Assembly: GCF_000016605.1 (NCBI RefSeq)
Contig: NC_009440.1
Span: forward strand, 2,127,518-2,191,517
Length of the DNA: 64,000 nt
Direction: 5' to 3'
From: Metallosphaera sedula DSM 5348
GTDB lineage: Archaea; Thermoproteota; Thermoprotei_A; Sulfolobales; Sulfolobaceae
Below the pieces are notes generated by a model. The model searched no databases and was not told where the DNA came from. It worked only from the letters and a program-made list of their open reading frames with translations. Within the stretch, counting starts at the first letter, position 1. Every line of letters starts with the position of its first letter. Made by a program: the position numbers and the translations under genes. Of this stretch, positions 49,839-58,120 are shown piece after piece.

Positions 49839-50887
49839 AGGCTACCCTTTTCGTATCCCAAGACTTCGCTGACGAGGCCGTATCCCTACTTGAGACCGCA
49901 GGATATGAGGTAGAGAAGACCTATCCTCTTCCCTCTAAACCCAACAGGTTATATTACATCCCTCAGGACAAACTGAAACTCCTGCAGGACCAGGAAACTG
50001 ACGCGGTGGTGGTCTTTGACCTTCTCTCCCCAAGGCACTTCATCAACCTTAACAGGTCACTGAATGGGAAGAAGGTACTGGATAAGCTTCTGATTCTCCT
50101 TGAAATATTTGCACTTCATGCCGGATCAAAGGAGGCTAAACTTCAAATTGAACTAGCCAGATTAAAGTATGAATTACCAATTATCAAAGATATATACAGT
50201 AAAACTAAAATATCTGAGCAACAGGGGCCCCTGGGTGCAGGTACCTACGGTGTAGAGTCCGCTTTGAGACTCTACAACCGCAAAATATCCAAGATAACGA
50301 AGGAATTGGAGGGACTAAAGAAGTTCAGAGAGATGCAAATGCAAAATAGGAGGGAAGAATTTCCCTATGTAGCTATCACAGGCTACACCAACGCGGGTAA
50401 AACCTCGATCTTCAACGCGCTAACCGGGCTAAACAAACCAACGGATCAGTCGATGTTCACCACTACTGCACCAAAGAGATACGCTATACCCATTGGTTCC
50501 AAAAAGGTAACATTGGTAGATACTGTGGGATTCATTAGGGGAATTCCTCCCCAGATTATCGATGCCTTCTTCGTTACGCTGTCGGAGATAAGATATGCCA
50601 ATGCCCTCCTGCTCGTGGTTGATATCTCTCTTGAGGACTCCCTCCTCTTAGAAATGACAAGATCCTCCTTCGAGATCCTTAGGGAGCTGGGGATATCTGG
50701 CAAACCCATGATCATAGTGGGTAATAAGGCCGATCTGGTGGACGGAAGGTCTAAGGAGAAGATGGACATGGTATACTCCCTCAGTGATAACCTATACTCT
50801 CCCGTTGTGGATGCAATCTTAGTTTCAGCTAAAAAGGGATGGAACCTAGATAGTCTGAGGGATAAGATATTCTCCCTAGTCAACTGA
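49835..50887 (+). CDS. hflX: GTPase HflX
   Basis: HflX is a ribosome-binding GTPase of the OBG-HflX group; the Sulfolobus protein was structurally characterised. The 350-residue protein has the N-terminal HflX domain ([45 protein letters not shown]), a G1 motif [20 protein letters not shown], the switch region FTTTAPKR, G3 [20 protein letters not shown]4 VGNKADLV and [11 protein letters not shown]. The start GTG at 49835 overlaps mbf1. The trm56 gene begins 11 nt after its stop. Confidence 0.95.
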   Translation: MKATLFVSQDFADEAVSLLETAGYEVEKTYPLPSKPNRLYYIPQDKLKLLQDQETDAVVVFDLLSPRHFINLNRSLNGKKVLDKLLILLEIFALHAGSKEAKLQIELARLKYELPIIKDIYSKTKISEQQGPLGAGTYGVESALRLYNRKISKITKELEGLKKFREMQMQNRREEFPYVAITGYTNAGKTSIFNALTGLNKPTDQSMFTTTAPKRYAIPIGSKKVTLVDTVGFIRGIPPQIIDAFFVTLSEIRYANALLLVVDISLEDSLLLEMTRSSFEILRELGISGKPMIIVGNKADLVDGRSKEKMDMVYSLSDNLYSPVVDAILVSAKKGWNLDSLRDKIFSLVN

Positions 50888-50898
50888 AAGAGATATAC

Positions 50899-51423
50899 GT
50901 GCTCAGACTGGGTCACAGACCTCAGAGGGATAAGAGGGTTACTACTCACGTAGCCTTGGTAGCGAGGGCCTTTGGAGCCAAGGGTATATACATTCACGGA
51001 AACGACCAGAAGTTGGCCAAGAAAATTGAAGACGTAATTAATGTATGGGGAGGAAAATATTTCAGAATTGAAATGATATCCAATCCAAAGAAACTGGTTA
51101 ATGACTGGAAAGCGACGGGGGGCAAGGTAGTTCACCTAACCATGTATGGAATTAATTTACCACATGTCCAGGAAAAGCTAAAGGAGCTCGATAAGATTCT
51201 TGTGATAGTGGGTGCGGAAAAGGTAGAGGGATGGTACTACCACATGGCAGACTTCAATGTTGCCATCTCTAACCAGCCACATTCGGAGGTGGCATCCTTG
51301 GCCCTATTTCTTGACAGAGTATATAAGGGAGAAGAACTAAATATTATGTTTGGGGACAGCAAAATTAGTGTTATCCCTATGGAGAGAGGTAAGAAGGTGG
51401 TCAGAAATGACGGGCAACATTGA
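50899..51423 (+). CDS. trm56: tRNA (cytidine-56-2'-O)-methyltransferase Trm56
   Basis: Trm56 is the archaeal SPOUT enzyme that 2'-O-methylates C56 in the T loop. The 174-residue protein starts [31 protein letters not shown] and has [61 protein letters not shown], the SPOUT knot. The start GTG at 50899 is the best codon available; homologues extend three or four residues further ([12 protein letters not shown]), and those codons are in frame here, so an unusual start codon upstream is possible. It overlaps tfe by 17 nt. Confidence 0.92.
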   Translation: MLRLGHRPQRDKRVTTHVALVARAFGAKGIYIHGNDQKLAKKIEDVINVWGGKYFRIEMISNPKKLVNDWKATGGKVVHLTMYGINLPHVQEKLKELDKILVIVGAEKVEGWYYHMADFNVAISNQPHSEVASLALFLDRVYKGEELNIMFGDSKISVIPMERGKKVVRNDGQH

Positions 51424-51937
51424 TCAACTCATGAAAGATATGGCTAGGGATCTCCTGGGAGAGGACGTAATAGATGTGCTCTCTTTCCTTCTTGATAATA
51501 AGACAGAGCTAACTGACGAGGAGATGGCCAACAAACTCAACGTCAAGGTTAACGAGGTCAGGAAGAAGTTATATGCCCTTGCTGAACACGGGCTGGTGAG
51601 CTACCGGAGAACCAGGGATAAGGAGACTGGTTGGTATGTATATTACTGGAAGGCCAATGTGGATCAGATAAATGAACTTCTCCTCTCACGTAAGAGGGAG
51701 ATCCTGAACAAACTTAAGGCTAGATTGGAGTACGAAACTAACAACGAGTTCTATATTTGTCCCGAGGATAAGACCAAGTACACCTTTGAGGAGGCCTTTG
51801 AGAATGAGTTCAAATGTCCCAAATGCGGTGTTCAACTGGTCTATTACGATTCCGCCAAAATGCGGGAATTCCTAGAACGTAAAATAAAGGAAATAGAAGA
51901 GGAGATCGCCAGGGAGACAAAGGTTGGGAGCTCCTAA
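51407..51937 (+). CDS. tfe: Transcription initiation factor TFE alpha
   Basis: TFE (TFIIE-alpha homologue) helps promoter opening by RNA polymerase. The 176-residue protein has the extended winged helix ([66 protein letters not shown]) followed by a zinc ribbon ([27 protein letters not shown]). The four cysteine-type ligand positions are partly Cys-x(n)-CPKC, as usual. I start at the ATG at 51407; the frame is open further upstream inside trm56. It overlaps the methyltransferase gene by 14 nt. Confidence 0.95.
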   Translation: MTGNIDQLMKDMARDLLGEDVIDVLSFLLDNKTELTDEEMANKLNVKVNEVRKKLYALAEHGLVSYRRTRDKETGWYVYYWKANVDQINELLLSRKREILNKLKARLEYETNNEFYICPEDKTKYTFEEAFENEFKCPKCGVQLVYYDSAKMREFLERKIKEIEEEIARETKVGSS

Positions 51938-52865
51938 GGTAGTCGACCTTTTTTCAGGGGCCGGGGGATTTGGTAGGGGTTTTAAAGAGGTAGGTTTCCA
52001 GATAGGGGTTGCTGTGGAAATCAATCACGCTGCCGCCAGGACTTACTCAGCTAATTTTCCCACAACCATAGTTCTCGAAGAGGACATAAGGGAAATTACA
52101 GGGAGGGAAATAGTGAGGGAAATTGGTAAAGAACCGGACGTTGTAATAGGAAGTCCACCATGCGAACCCTTCACAGCTGCCAACCCATTAAGGTTAGACA
52201 ATCCAGTGGATAGGTTATATCAGGATGAAAGGGGTGCCTTGACCCTGGAGTTCATAAGATTGGTGGGCGAGCTAAGGCCCAAGTTCTTTGTTATGGAGAA
52301 CGTTCCATCTATAGTAGAGACGAGAGAGTTGAGGGAAGCCCTTATCCACGAATTTAGAAAGGTTGGATATGAACCCGTGTTCAACCTTCTTCGGGCAGAG
52401 GACTATGGTAATCCCTCGAGGAGGACTAGGATTTTCATTTCCAATCTCAAACTCGAACTGAATACTGTTCCCAAAAGAACTGTTTGGGACGCAATCTCAG
52501 ACCTGGAGAATAGGTTTGATGTTCCAAACCACGAAATAGTTGAAGTAAATGAGAGAAAACTCAGGGAGATGGCATCCCTCGATTATGGAGACTATCTAAC
52601 CATGTTCCGGGGGCACAACAAGGAGATTCCGCTCTATGTAAGGCTAGATCCCATGGATATTGCACCCACAGTTATGGGGAACTCAAAGTTTGTACATCCG
52701 TTCAGTCCTAGATACTTGACAGTGAGGGAACAGGCTAGATTGATGAGTTACCCTGATTATCACGTGTTTTACGGTAGCAAGGAGGAGCAATACAACCAGG
52801 TGGGAGAGGCTGTACCAGTAGTCTTATCAAGAGGAATAGCATCGAGTATACTCGGTGCTCTTTAG
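51924..52865 (+). CDS. DNA (cytosine-C5) methyltransferase, orphan (Sulfolobales type)
   Basis: The 313-residue protein carries the full C5-methyltransferase order: motif [17 protein letters not shown], motif [16 protein letters not shown] (catalytic Cys), motif [12 protein letters not shown], motif [13 protein letters not shown], a target recognition region near 170-255, motif [17 protein letters not shown] and motif [15 protein letters not shown]. No restriction endonuclease lies beside it. It sits in the TFE operon (14-nt overlap with tfe, 1-nt overlap with the next gene), which suggests a housekeeping role. The M.SuaI-type GGCC methylase of Sulfolobus is a possible relative (inference). 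Start TTG at 51924. Confidence 0.87.
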   Translation: MGAPKVVDLFSGAGGFGRGFKEVGFQIGVAVEINHAAARTYSANFPTTIVLEEDIREITGREIVREIGKEPDVVIGSPPCEPFTAANPLRLDNPVDRLYQDERGALTLEFIRLVGELRPKFFVMENVPSIVETRELREALIHEFRKVGYEPVFNLLRAEDYGNPSRRTRIFISNLKLELNTVPKRTVWDAISDLENRFDVPNHEIVEVNERKLREMASLDYGDYLTMFRGHNKEIPLYVRLDPMDIAPTVMGNSKFVHPFSPRYLTVREQARLMSYPDYHVFYGSKEEQYNQVGEAVPVVLSRGIASSILGAL

Positions 52866-53308
52866 TGGAGATAAGCGTCGTTCTACATAATGTGACGAGC
52901 TCGCAGAGACTGGTGGATTTCGCAAAACTAGTGTTCGGGTTAGACGTTAAGAGGCTTGTGTTGACCAAGGTAGGTGGTACCGCAGCGCAGGCAGGCATCC
53001 CAGACGTGGGAAGACTGGCACTTAAGACGGGAAAGTCCTTGATTATATTACCAGACCTAAAGGACGCTATAGAACTACTTGGATCTAGGAGGGTATACCT
53101 ATTATCTCCCCTCGCTGATAGGGAAGTAGATCAATTGGACTTAACCCAGGACTCTTTGCTTGTTTTTTCTGGAATAGAAAATGGATTTACAAAAATAGAG
53201 CAGTCACTTGGAGAATATATCACGTTAAGATCCATGAAAGTAGATACGGGCCCAATACCCTACGCTAGCGCAGTCTTATACTGTGCCCTAGTGGGTGGAA
53301 AGAGGTAG
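52865..53308 (+). CDS. SPOUT-like predicted RNA methyltransferase (annotated RecB-family in relatives)
   Basis: A 147-residue alpha/beta protein. Early residues ISVVLHNVTSSQRLVDFAKLVFGLDVKRLVLTKVGGTAAQAGIPDVGRLALKTGKSLIILPDLKDAIELL and the end YITLRSMKVDTGPIPYASAVLYCALVG fit the trefoil-knot half of SPOUT methyltransferases. Sulfolobales homologues are sometimes labelled RecB-family nuclease, but I see no nuclease motif. It begins with GTG at 52865 in the stop of the cytosine methyltransferase and is the last gene before tRNA-Val, closing the MBF1-HflX-Trm56-TFE operon. Confidence 0.55.
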   Translation: MEISVVLHNVTSSQRLVDFAKLVFGLDVKRLVLTKVGGTAAQAGIPDVGRLALKTGKSLIILPDLKDAIELLGSRRVYLLSPLADREVDQLDLTQDSLLVFSGIENGFTKIEQSLGEYITLRSMKVDTGPIPYASAVLYCALVGGKR

Positions 53309-53391
53309 TTTACGTAACCCTTGCTCAGAAACATATTAATACCTCGCCAAGGAAAATTAGTTCGCGTGACGTAAAAGCCCTTCGTCTACGT

Positions 53392-53467
<76 letters not shown>

Positions 53468-53551
53468 CTTTTAAGATCAGGATGTATCGCAACCTTTCGA
53501 CTTTTAGTACTAAACTTTCTAGTTCCTTTTAGTTTTCCCATTCTCCTCTAG

Positions 53552-53570
53552 AGCCTGCCCTTAACAGGCT
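53552..53570. repeat. Hairpin in the spacer between tRNA-Val and the integration site
   Basis: AGCCTG-CCCTTAA-CAGGCT forms a 6-bp stem with a 7-base loop. It lies in host sequence that was originally downstream of the tRNA-Arg(CCG) 3' end before integration. The rest of the stretch 53468-53639 holds no gene I can support. Confidence 0.35.
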
Positions 53571-53639
53571 AGTACTCTTGTACCATCTCTTTACGTCTAA
53601 TCGTTTTCACACATCCTAGTAGATTAATCCTACACAATG

Positions 53640-53686
53640 CGGACCCGCCGGGATTCGGACCCGGGACCTTAGGCTCCGGAGGCCTA
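53640..53686. repeat. Left attachment core (att), 47 bp, 3' half of tRNA-Arg(CCG)
   Basis: These 47 bp are identical to 58300-58346. Read on the minus strand they are the 3' half of tRNA-Arg(CCG), from the anticodon arm through the T arm to the discriminator. The bases before and after differ from the right copy, so the identity ends exactly here. This is presumably the original host 3' end displaced by integration. The integrase reading frame passes through it without a stop. Confidence 0.92.
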
Positions 53687-53689
53687 AAA

Positions 53690-53718
53690 AACGATATCCA
53701 ACGTCGTAAAATATCGTT
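53690..53718. repeat. Inverted repeat next to the left attachment core
   Basis: AACGATAT (53690-53697), 13 bp, ATATCGTT (53711-53718): a perfect 8-bp inverted repeat starting 4 bp after the core. It probably marks integrase or accessory arm sites. In the excised circle it lies within the integrase coding region. Confidence 0.5.
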
Positions 53719-54466
53719 GGTTGCCAATTTACGCCAATACTCGACAGAAGGCAACTTAAACGCCTTTTACGACTACTTAGTTCACGAAAGGAAAATTAAC
53801 GAAATGACGGCGAAAGAATACATAAACGCGTTAAGTAGACCTTTCCGCGAATCGCGTAACTCACAAAAGGCTTATCGATTATTCGCTATGTTTCTCGCCT
53901 CTCGCGGTATGATCAGTGAAGAATTCGCCTACAAGATACTCAAACTCGTAAAGGTGAAAAAAGCTAACGCCGATTTAAACATACCAACGGTCGACGAAGT
54001 AAAACGGACTCTCGATTTGGCGAAAGAGTATAGCGAAAACGTCTATTTCGTCTACAAAATCGCGTTAGAGTCCGGCGCTAGACTAAGCGAAATACTAAAA
54101 GCGCTAAAGGATCCTTCGCGTGACATTTGTGAAAGTGACATTTGTTATTATTCCATGGCGTGGCAAAGAGGGTATAAGGGCGTTTTCTACATATTCCACA
54201 TTACGCCATTACGACAGATTAGCATTACAGAGTCGGCGATACAAGATTTTGAGAGAAGAAGAAAGAACGCGATCAGAATAAAATACTTTCGTAAGTTCGT
54301 TGCATCGAAAATGGCGGAATTAGGGATACCGTTAGATGTTATCGATTTCATACAAGGTAGGAAGCCAACTAGAATATTAACGCAACATTATGTTTCGCTA
54401 TTCGGAATAGCGAAAGAGAACTATAAGAAATACGCAGAGTATTTGAGAGGAGTTAATTATAACTAA
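53717..54466 (+). CDS. int: SSV-type tyrosine integrase, C-terminal fragment Int(C)
   Basis: This is the catalytic part of an SSV-type integrase: [39 protein letters not shown] (SAM-like core-binding domain), then the catalytic domain with [13 protein letters not shown] (first Arg), the Lys in [56 protein letters not shown] (second Arg and nucleophile Tyr). The frame is open from the attachment core onwards; TTG 53717 is merely the first start codon. While integrated, this fragment lacks its N-terminus and promoter, so it is probably silent until excision. Confidence 0.93.
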   Translation: MVANLRQYSTEGNLNAFYDYLVHERKINEMTAKEYINALSRPFRESRNSQKAYRLFAMFLASRGMISEEFAYKILKLVKVKKANADLNIPTVDEVKRTLDLAKEYSENVYFVYKIALESGARLSEILKALKDPSRDICESDICYYSMAWQRGYKGVFYIFHITPLRQISITESAIQDFERRRKNAIRIKYFRKFVASKMAELGIPLDVIDFIQGRKPTRILTQHYVSLFGIAKENYKKYAEYLRGVNYN

Positions 54467-54497
54467 GCTACCCCCCGTTAGCAACCGTAAAACCGCG

Positions 54498-56924
54498 TTA
54501 CTTTTCCCTTTCTGTTGGATATATATAGCGATAAACCCTTTTGCCGTCTTCGGTATTCTCCATATACGCCTTTGCATTCCGCAAACAGCGGAAGACCTCG
54601 ATAGGGGTCTCGCTTGCATATTCCTCTTCCGTTATCTCTCTCCTATCGAAGCTAGCGCAAATATCGTTAATATTGTTAACTGGGGATCTCTCGGTCTTGG
54701 GAAGTCTCACGTATGTTTCGTCATCTCCCGCTACGAATGTCTCCAACATTCCCTTACTAATTAGGCCGTTTACTGTATCTCCGAATTTACGGATTAAGTC
54801 GGCTAGCCTCGGGTTCCTCGATTGGACGAATTGAATAATTTCTGCCTCCCTTCGTGATAGAGTTTCACCATCTTCTCTCTCGTCTCCTCGCATTCCTTCT
54901 CCGTCATTCCTTGGCATGGGATCTTCCGAATCTCGTCCTCGCTCATCTCCACGAAAAAACCCCACGGTTCCCATGCCAGTCTCGGTCTCGATTACCTCAT
55001 TCGCTTCGTCAGATCCAAGTTCTGTTAGGTCGATCTCTTGGATTAGCGTTAATGCGTAAGGCGTAAGGGCCCAATATACCTTCTTTCCTATTATATCCTT
55101 ATCGACGAGACCCATGTTATACATCGAGTTCATTATGTCCATCGTCTCCTTCGATAGTAGTTTTAGACTTCTGGAAAGATCAGCGTTCTCTATGTATTCC
55201 GCTTTGTTCTCATCTTCCTTGATATATCCATGGTCCTTTAGCCACTTCAATATCTCGAGGTCGCGTTCCGACATGTAATGGGCCATGAGTATTATGTCCT
55301 TCTTGAACAGTTTCATTACGAACTCTACGTCTTCCCTTTCTATCTTATCATGACGCCTTAACGACGCTACGGCCCTACTAAATGCCTTAGTTATCTCCGT
55401 TGCTCTAGAATCGTTATCTGCGTTATCGAAACGTCCGAATATTTTGTTTACCAGTTCGAAGGATTCTTCGGTAGGTTCTGGATCGTCTGGTAACGATTTT
55501 AGCCACGCGTACGTAACAAGTTTTATCCTGTTAAACTGTTCATCGTCTAATCCCTTCTTGAACCATATCTTCCTCCTTTTCTTTTCTTTGAACTTCTTAT
55601 CGCCACTCGATGGAAGATATGGTTGAACCGTCCTATTCAATATCTGCGTATCGATACTTGCAACCACGTTTGTAGAGATAAATGCTGGTTCGCCCTCAAC
55701 AATCACTTCTTGATCTTTCATCTCCTCCGTCTTCGGATCGCGTACTGGAACGGTAGTCGATATAACTCCCTCGGAGAGGGCCTCCCTCAAATATTTTACA
55801 CCCTCAAGGTTATCGATCTGTTCGACGAAGAGAACCCTACCATCGAATGTATCTATACTCCTAATATATCCAAGAGCGTTCTGCGTTAGCCTTGTATTCC
55901 TGAATACGATAGGATCGTCCGTATTATCTCTGCGTTCATAGAAATACTTGAGGATCGATTTTATGGTAGTCGATTTTCCTGCGCTGCTTTTTCCTGTTAG
56001 GATTAGATGAACGCGTACGATCCCCGTATCGCTCTTGTTCCTCTTTAGATGCGAAGATACTATACTCAGTAACGTCGCGATCTTCAACTTCTTCGTTATT
56101 CCGTTATCGTCGTCTACAGTATCGTTCTTGGAAAGTTCGAGGAAGAAGTTAATAGGATCCTTGTTTATCTTCTTCCACTCGTCCCAATCCTTTACGACCT
56201 CTAAAACGTCCTTATACATCGGCTGAAGTTCAAGTTCATTTACCCACATCTCGAGGGCCGTCGTTATATCCTTCGTTGTGATATGCCTATCGATGGACTT
56301 CTTCTTCTCGTATATCTTCTCAACTACCTCCTCTAGGTTCGCTATAACGAACTTGTATTCGTCATTACCCTGACTTTCGCCTTTCTTTTGCTCTTTCTTG
56401 TAATATCTTATGGTCGCCATAACGCTTTGCGGAGGAACGGATAACTCGTACTGCGGGAATAAGGGTATTTTCATGTCCTTAACCTTACCCTCGATATATC
56501 CGCTGAATCTATACTCGATCTCTAGTCTCCTACCATTCTTTATTATGATAATTCTCTCATTCTCTTTATCGATTATGATATCGTTATCGCTGGTCTCCCG
56601 CGAATTTTTAGTAACGTGATGCGATTTTTCTGAATCAATTTTAGAGTGGGGTACCCCACTTTGTGGCATTTGTGGCAGTGATTTCACTTTGCTATGCTCT
56701 GTTTTTGCCACTTTTGCCACAAACCCGGGTACCCCCTTTGACTTTTCACTTGTATTCGAGTCGCTACCATGATCATTTTTCGATTCGTTGTATCTAGGCG
56801 AAATAATCCGCGCACTTGGTTTTCTACTGTGCGCGGGAGTTTGCGAGTCTCTAGTATCGCTAGGAATCCCGGACTTCTTAGTGATCCTCTTTACGTTAGG
56901 GAGATCACTCAGTCTCTTGAGCAT
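54498..56924 (-). CDS. AAA+ replication protein of the integrated element, 808 aa
   Basis: Likely the replication initiator and helicase of the element. Residues 1-125 are low-complexity, rich in Ser, Lys, Asp and His. A folded region follows, then an AAA+ domain with Walker A LTGKSSAGKSTTIKS (about 305-320), Walker B-like RVLFVEQIDNLEG, sensor GEPAFISTN and an Arg region NRTVQPYLPSS. C-terminal winged-helix-like parts follow (KWLKDHGYIKEDENK, MNSMYNMGLVDKDIIGKKVYWALTP), with an acidic, Arg-rich linker at about 670-710. It resembles MCM/D5-like helicases of Sulfolobales plasmids. I see no prim-pol domain. It overlaps the 124-aa gene by 20 nt. Confidence 0.75.
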   Translation of the reverse strand: MLKRLSDLPNVKRITKKSGIPSDTRDSQTPAHSRKPSARIISPRYNESKNDHGSDSNTSEKSKGVPGFVAKVAKTEHSKVKSLPQMPQSGVPHSKIDSEKSHHVTKNSRETSDNDIIIDKENERIIIIKNGRRLEIEYRFSGYIEGKVKDMKIPLFPQYELSVPPQSVMATIRYYKKEQKKGESQGNDEYKFVIANLEEVVEKIYEKKKSIDRHITTKDITTALEMWVNELELQPMYKDVLEVVKDWDEWKKINKDPINFFLELSKNDTVDDDNGITKKLKIATLLSIVSSHLKRNKSDTGIVRVHLILTGKSSAGKSTTIKSILKYFYERRDNTDDPIVFRNTRLTQNALGYIRSIDTFDGRVLFVEQIDNLEGVKYLREALSEGVISTTVPVRDPKTEEMKDQEVIVEGEPAFISTNVVASIDTQILNRTVQPYLPSSGDKKFKEKKRRKIWFKKGLDDEQFNRIKLVTYAWLKSLPDDPEPTEESFELVNKIFGRFDNADNDSRATEITKAFSRAVASLRRHDKIEREDVEFVMKLFKKDIILMAHYMSERDLEILKWLKDHGYIKEDENKAEYIENADLSRSLKLLSKETMDIMNSMYNMGLVDKDIIGKKVYWALTPYALTLIQEIDLTELGSDEANEVIETETGMGTVGFFRGDERGRDSEDPMPRNDGEGMRGDEREDGETLSRREAEIIQFVQSRNPRLADLIRKFGDTVNGLISKGMLETFVAGDDETYVRLPKTERSPVNNINDICASFDRREITEEEYASETPIEVFRCLRNAKAYMENTEDGKRVYRYIYPTEREK

Positions 56925-57279
56925 CTTCTCTCGCCTCCTCCGGCCATAGTAGTATGTCCTCTTCTTGGAATCCCCTAACTACGAGTATTCCTTTCTTGAT
57001 GGAATCGGCCATATCCCTATCCACGTTAAGGACGACGTTGTAATCTCGCAATTCGTAGGACCGATACCACTTCTTCTCCTTCGAAGAATAGTAGCCCCCG
57101 TAAATCGGCTGGATCCTAACCCCGTAACTGTACTTCCCCTCCTTGGGATCGTCGAGGACTAGGAATACGCATTTCTTACTCGGGTAGACATAGACCGTTT
57201 TCCGTTTAGTCCAGTTTTCGCTAGAGCGTCCATTGGCGTTATCCTTTTTATCTCGTTTTGACTCTATATATCTGACCAC
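56905..57279 (-). CDS. Element-encoded unknown protein, 124 aa
   Basis: I do not recognise this protein. It is basic at the N-terminus (RDKKDNANGRSSENWTKRKTVYVYPSKK), aromatic and beta-rich in the middle (VFLVLDDPKEGKYSYGVRIQPIYGGYYSSKEKKWYRSYELRDYNVVL), and acidic at the end. It could bind nucleic acid. The GTG start at 57279 has a GGTGAT ribosome binding site 5 nt upstream. It lies between the 45-residue ribbon-helix-helix gene (25 nt) and the AAA+ gene (20-nt overlap) and should be co-transcribed with both, probably for replication or copy control. Confidence 0.65.
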   Translation of the reverse strand: MVRYIESKRDKKDNANGRSSENWTKRKTVYVYPSKKCVFLVLDDPKEGKYSYGVRIQPIYGGYYSSKEKKWYRSYELRDYNVVLNVDRDMADSIKKGILVVRGFQEEDILLWPEEAREDAQETE

Positions 57280-57304
57280 GGCCTATCACCACATTTTCTT
57301 TTTT

Positions 57305-57442
57305 CTACGCCTCAAATTTTCGTAAATATTCCGCTATCGCGGTTTTCACTAACGATGCCATCGTTAGAGAATTCTTTTTCGCTATTTCTCTTATCTTCGC
57401 GTATTGTTCGTTACTTAGTGTGACCTTGATTTCTTTTTCCAT
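57305..57442 (-). CDS. CopG-like ribbon-helix-helix protein of the element, 45 aa
   Basis: A short gene with ATG at 57442 and TAG at 57305-57307. The protein reads as a strand (EKEIKVTLSNEQYAKI), a helix (REIAKKNSLTMASL) and a second helix (VKTAIAEYLRKFEA), the classic ribbon-helix-helix. GGGTGAG is 5 nt upstream, and a TATA element (CTTTATAAATC, minus strand, about 57475-57485) precedes it. As first gene of the replication operon it most likely represses that promoter to control copy number, as CopG does in bacterial and archaeal plasmids (inference). Confidence 0.75.
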   Translation of the reverse strand: MEKEIKVTLSNEQYAKIREIAKKNSLTMASLVKTAIAEYLRKFEA

Positions 57443-57541
57443 TTTTCTCACCCGAAAATGAGGCCTGAAAGAGGATTTATAAAGGGCCCAGTTTTCGCCA
57501 CTTTTTCTCCCTCTTTTATCACGTACTTTTTGGCACGTGGA

Positions 57542-57715
57542 TCACGAAGACGCTCCCCACTTTTCGATTAGATCCCTTAAGGCCATGCGAATTAGCTCAC
57601 TCCTATTCGTTACTCCCATTTTACGGCCTACTTCATCTACCTTTTCGATAAAGTCGTAAGGGGCGTAAAAAACATACCTTTCGACTTTGGGTTTTTTAGA
57701 TTCGTATACCGCCAT
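57542..57715 (-). CDS. Second ribbon-helix-helix protein of the element, 57 aa
   Basis: The protein has an N-terminal extension (AVYESKKPKVERYVFYAPYDF), a helix (IEKVDEVGRKMGVT) and a second helix (NRSELIRMALRDLIEKWG), a ribbon-helix-helix domain with the common NRSELIR start of helix B. I start at the ATG at 57715; a GTG at 57727 is also in frame. It is transcribed away from the AbrB-like gene, with the promoter region 57728-57806 between them. It may be the main regulator of that divergent region. Confidence 0.72.
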   Translation of the reverse strand: MAVYESKKPKVERYVFYAPYDFIEKVDEVGRKMGVTNRSELIRMALRDLIEKWGASS

Positions 57716-57767
57716 ACTACCCGTCACATTACACTATCCGGCGCGCGCCCTAATAAACTTTCTAGCG

Positions 57768-57793
57768 CCCAATTATTTATTAGCCCAATTGGG
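57768..57793. promoter_or_regulatory. Operator-like CCCAATT repeats around the TATA box of the AbrB-like gene
   Basis: CCCAATT at 57768-57774 and the perfect palindrome CCCAATTGGG at 57784-57793 flank the AT-rich TTATTTATTA that is the likely TATA box for the gene starting at 57807. A protein bound here would block transcription, so this could be an autoregulatory site for the AbrB-like protein or the neighbouring ribbon-helix-helix protein. Confidence 0.5.
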
Positions 57794-57806
57794 TAATTTT
57801 TCGAAT

Positions 57807-57974
57807 ATGAAAGTAGTGGCAAAAAAGGGGTCGCACAGTAAAGTCTACTATTTACGAATACCTCATGATTTCATCGAAACGTTTGGCATTACAGAAAGTG
57901 ACGATTTTACGCTAAACGTTAATTTCGATAAAGACGGAAATCTCGTTTTGTGCTATAAACGCGTGAAAAAGTGA
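57807..57974 (+). CDS. AbrB-like swapped-hairpin DNA-binding protein, 55 aa
   Basis: The short protein (KVVAKKGSHSKVYYLRIPHDFIETFGITESDDFTLNVNFDKDGNLVLCYKRV) has the strand-loop-helix-strand pattern of SpoVT/AbrB-type domains: a YYLRIPHDFIETFGI stretch resembles the 'ip..ir..lgi..gd' core, followed by strands with LVLCYKR. I start at the ATG at 57807 because of the TATA box about 26-34 nt upstream, which gives a leaderless mRNA; the open frame extends further back. A T-rich run (57975-57985) after the stop may terminate it. Confidence 0.7.
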   Translation: MKVVAKKGSHSKVYYLRIPHDFIETFGITESDDFTLNVNFDKDGNLVLCYKRVKK

Positions 57975-58048
57975 TTTATTTTTTTCTCGGCGGTAAGGAT
58001 TTTTTGCCGTCTTCTTTCAATTTAACGTTAATCACGGCAAAAATTAAG

Positions 58049-58083
58049 GGTTGCCAATGGCTTATAAATCAAAATTGGCAACC
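58049..58083. promoter_or_regulatory. Inverted repeat flanking the integrase TATA box
   Basis: GGTTGCCAAT (58049-58058) and ATTGGCAACC (58074-58083) are perfect 10-bp inverted copies with the TATA-like CTTATAAATC centred between them. A dimer on these sites would cover the promoter of the integrase gene whose start is at 58110. Confidence 0.6.
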
Positions 58084-58102
58084 GCTAAATTAGGAGGGGA
58101 TT

Positions 58103-58120
58103 TTAGGGGTTGTCCCCTAA
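58103..58120 (+). promoter_or_regulatory. Hairpin with the integrase start codon in its loop
   Basis: TTAGGGG (58103-58109) and CCCCTAA (58114-58120) pair over 7 bp, and the 4-base loop TTGT contains the TTG start codon (58110-58112). The ribosome binding site GGAGGGG (58093-58099) is just upstream. Folding would hide the start and reduce translation of the integrase. Confidence 0.55.

Noticed and set aside
53552..53570. The hairpin 53552-53570 as a terminator of tRNA-Val.
   Set aside because: It is 85 nt downstream with no U-run after it, so I list it only as a repeat.
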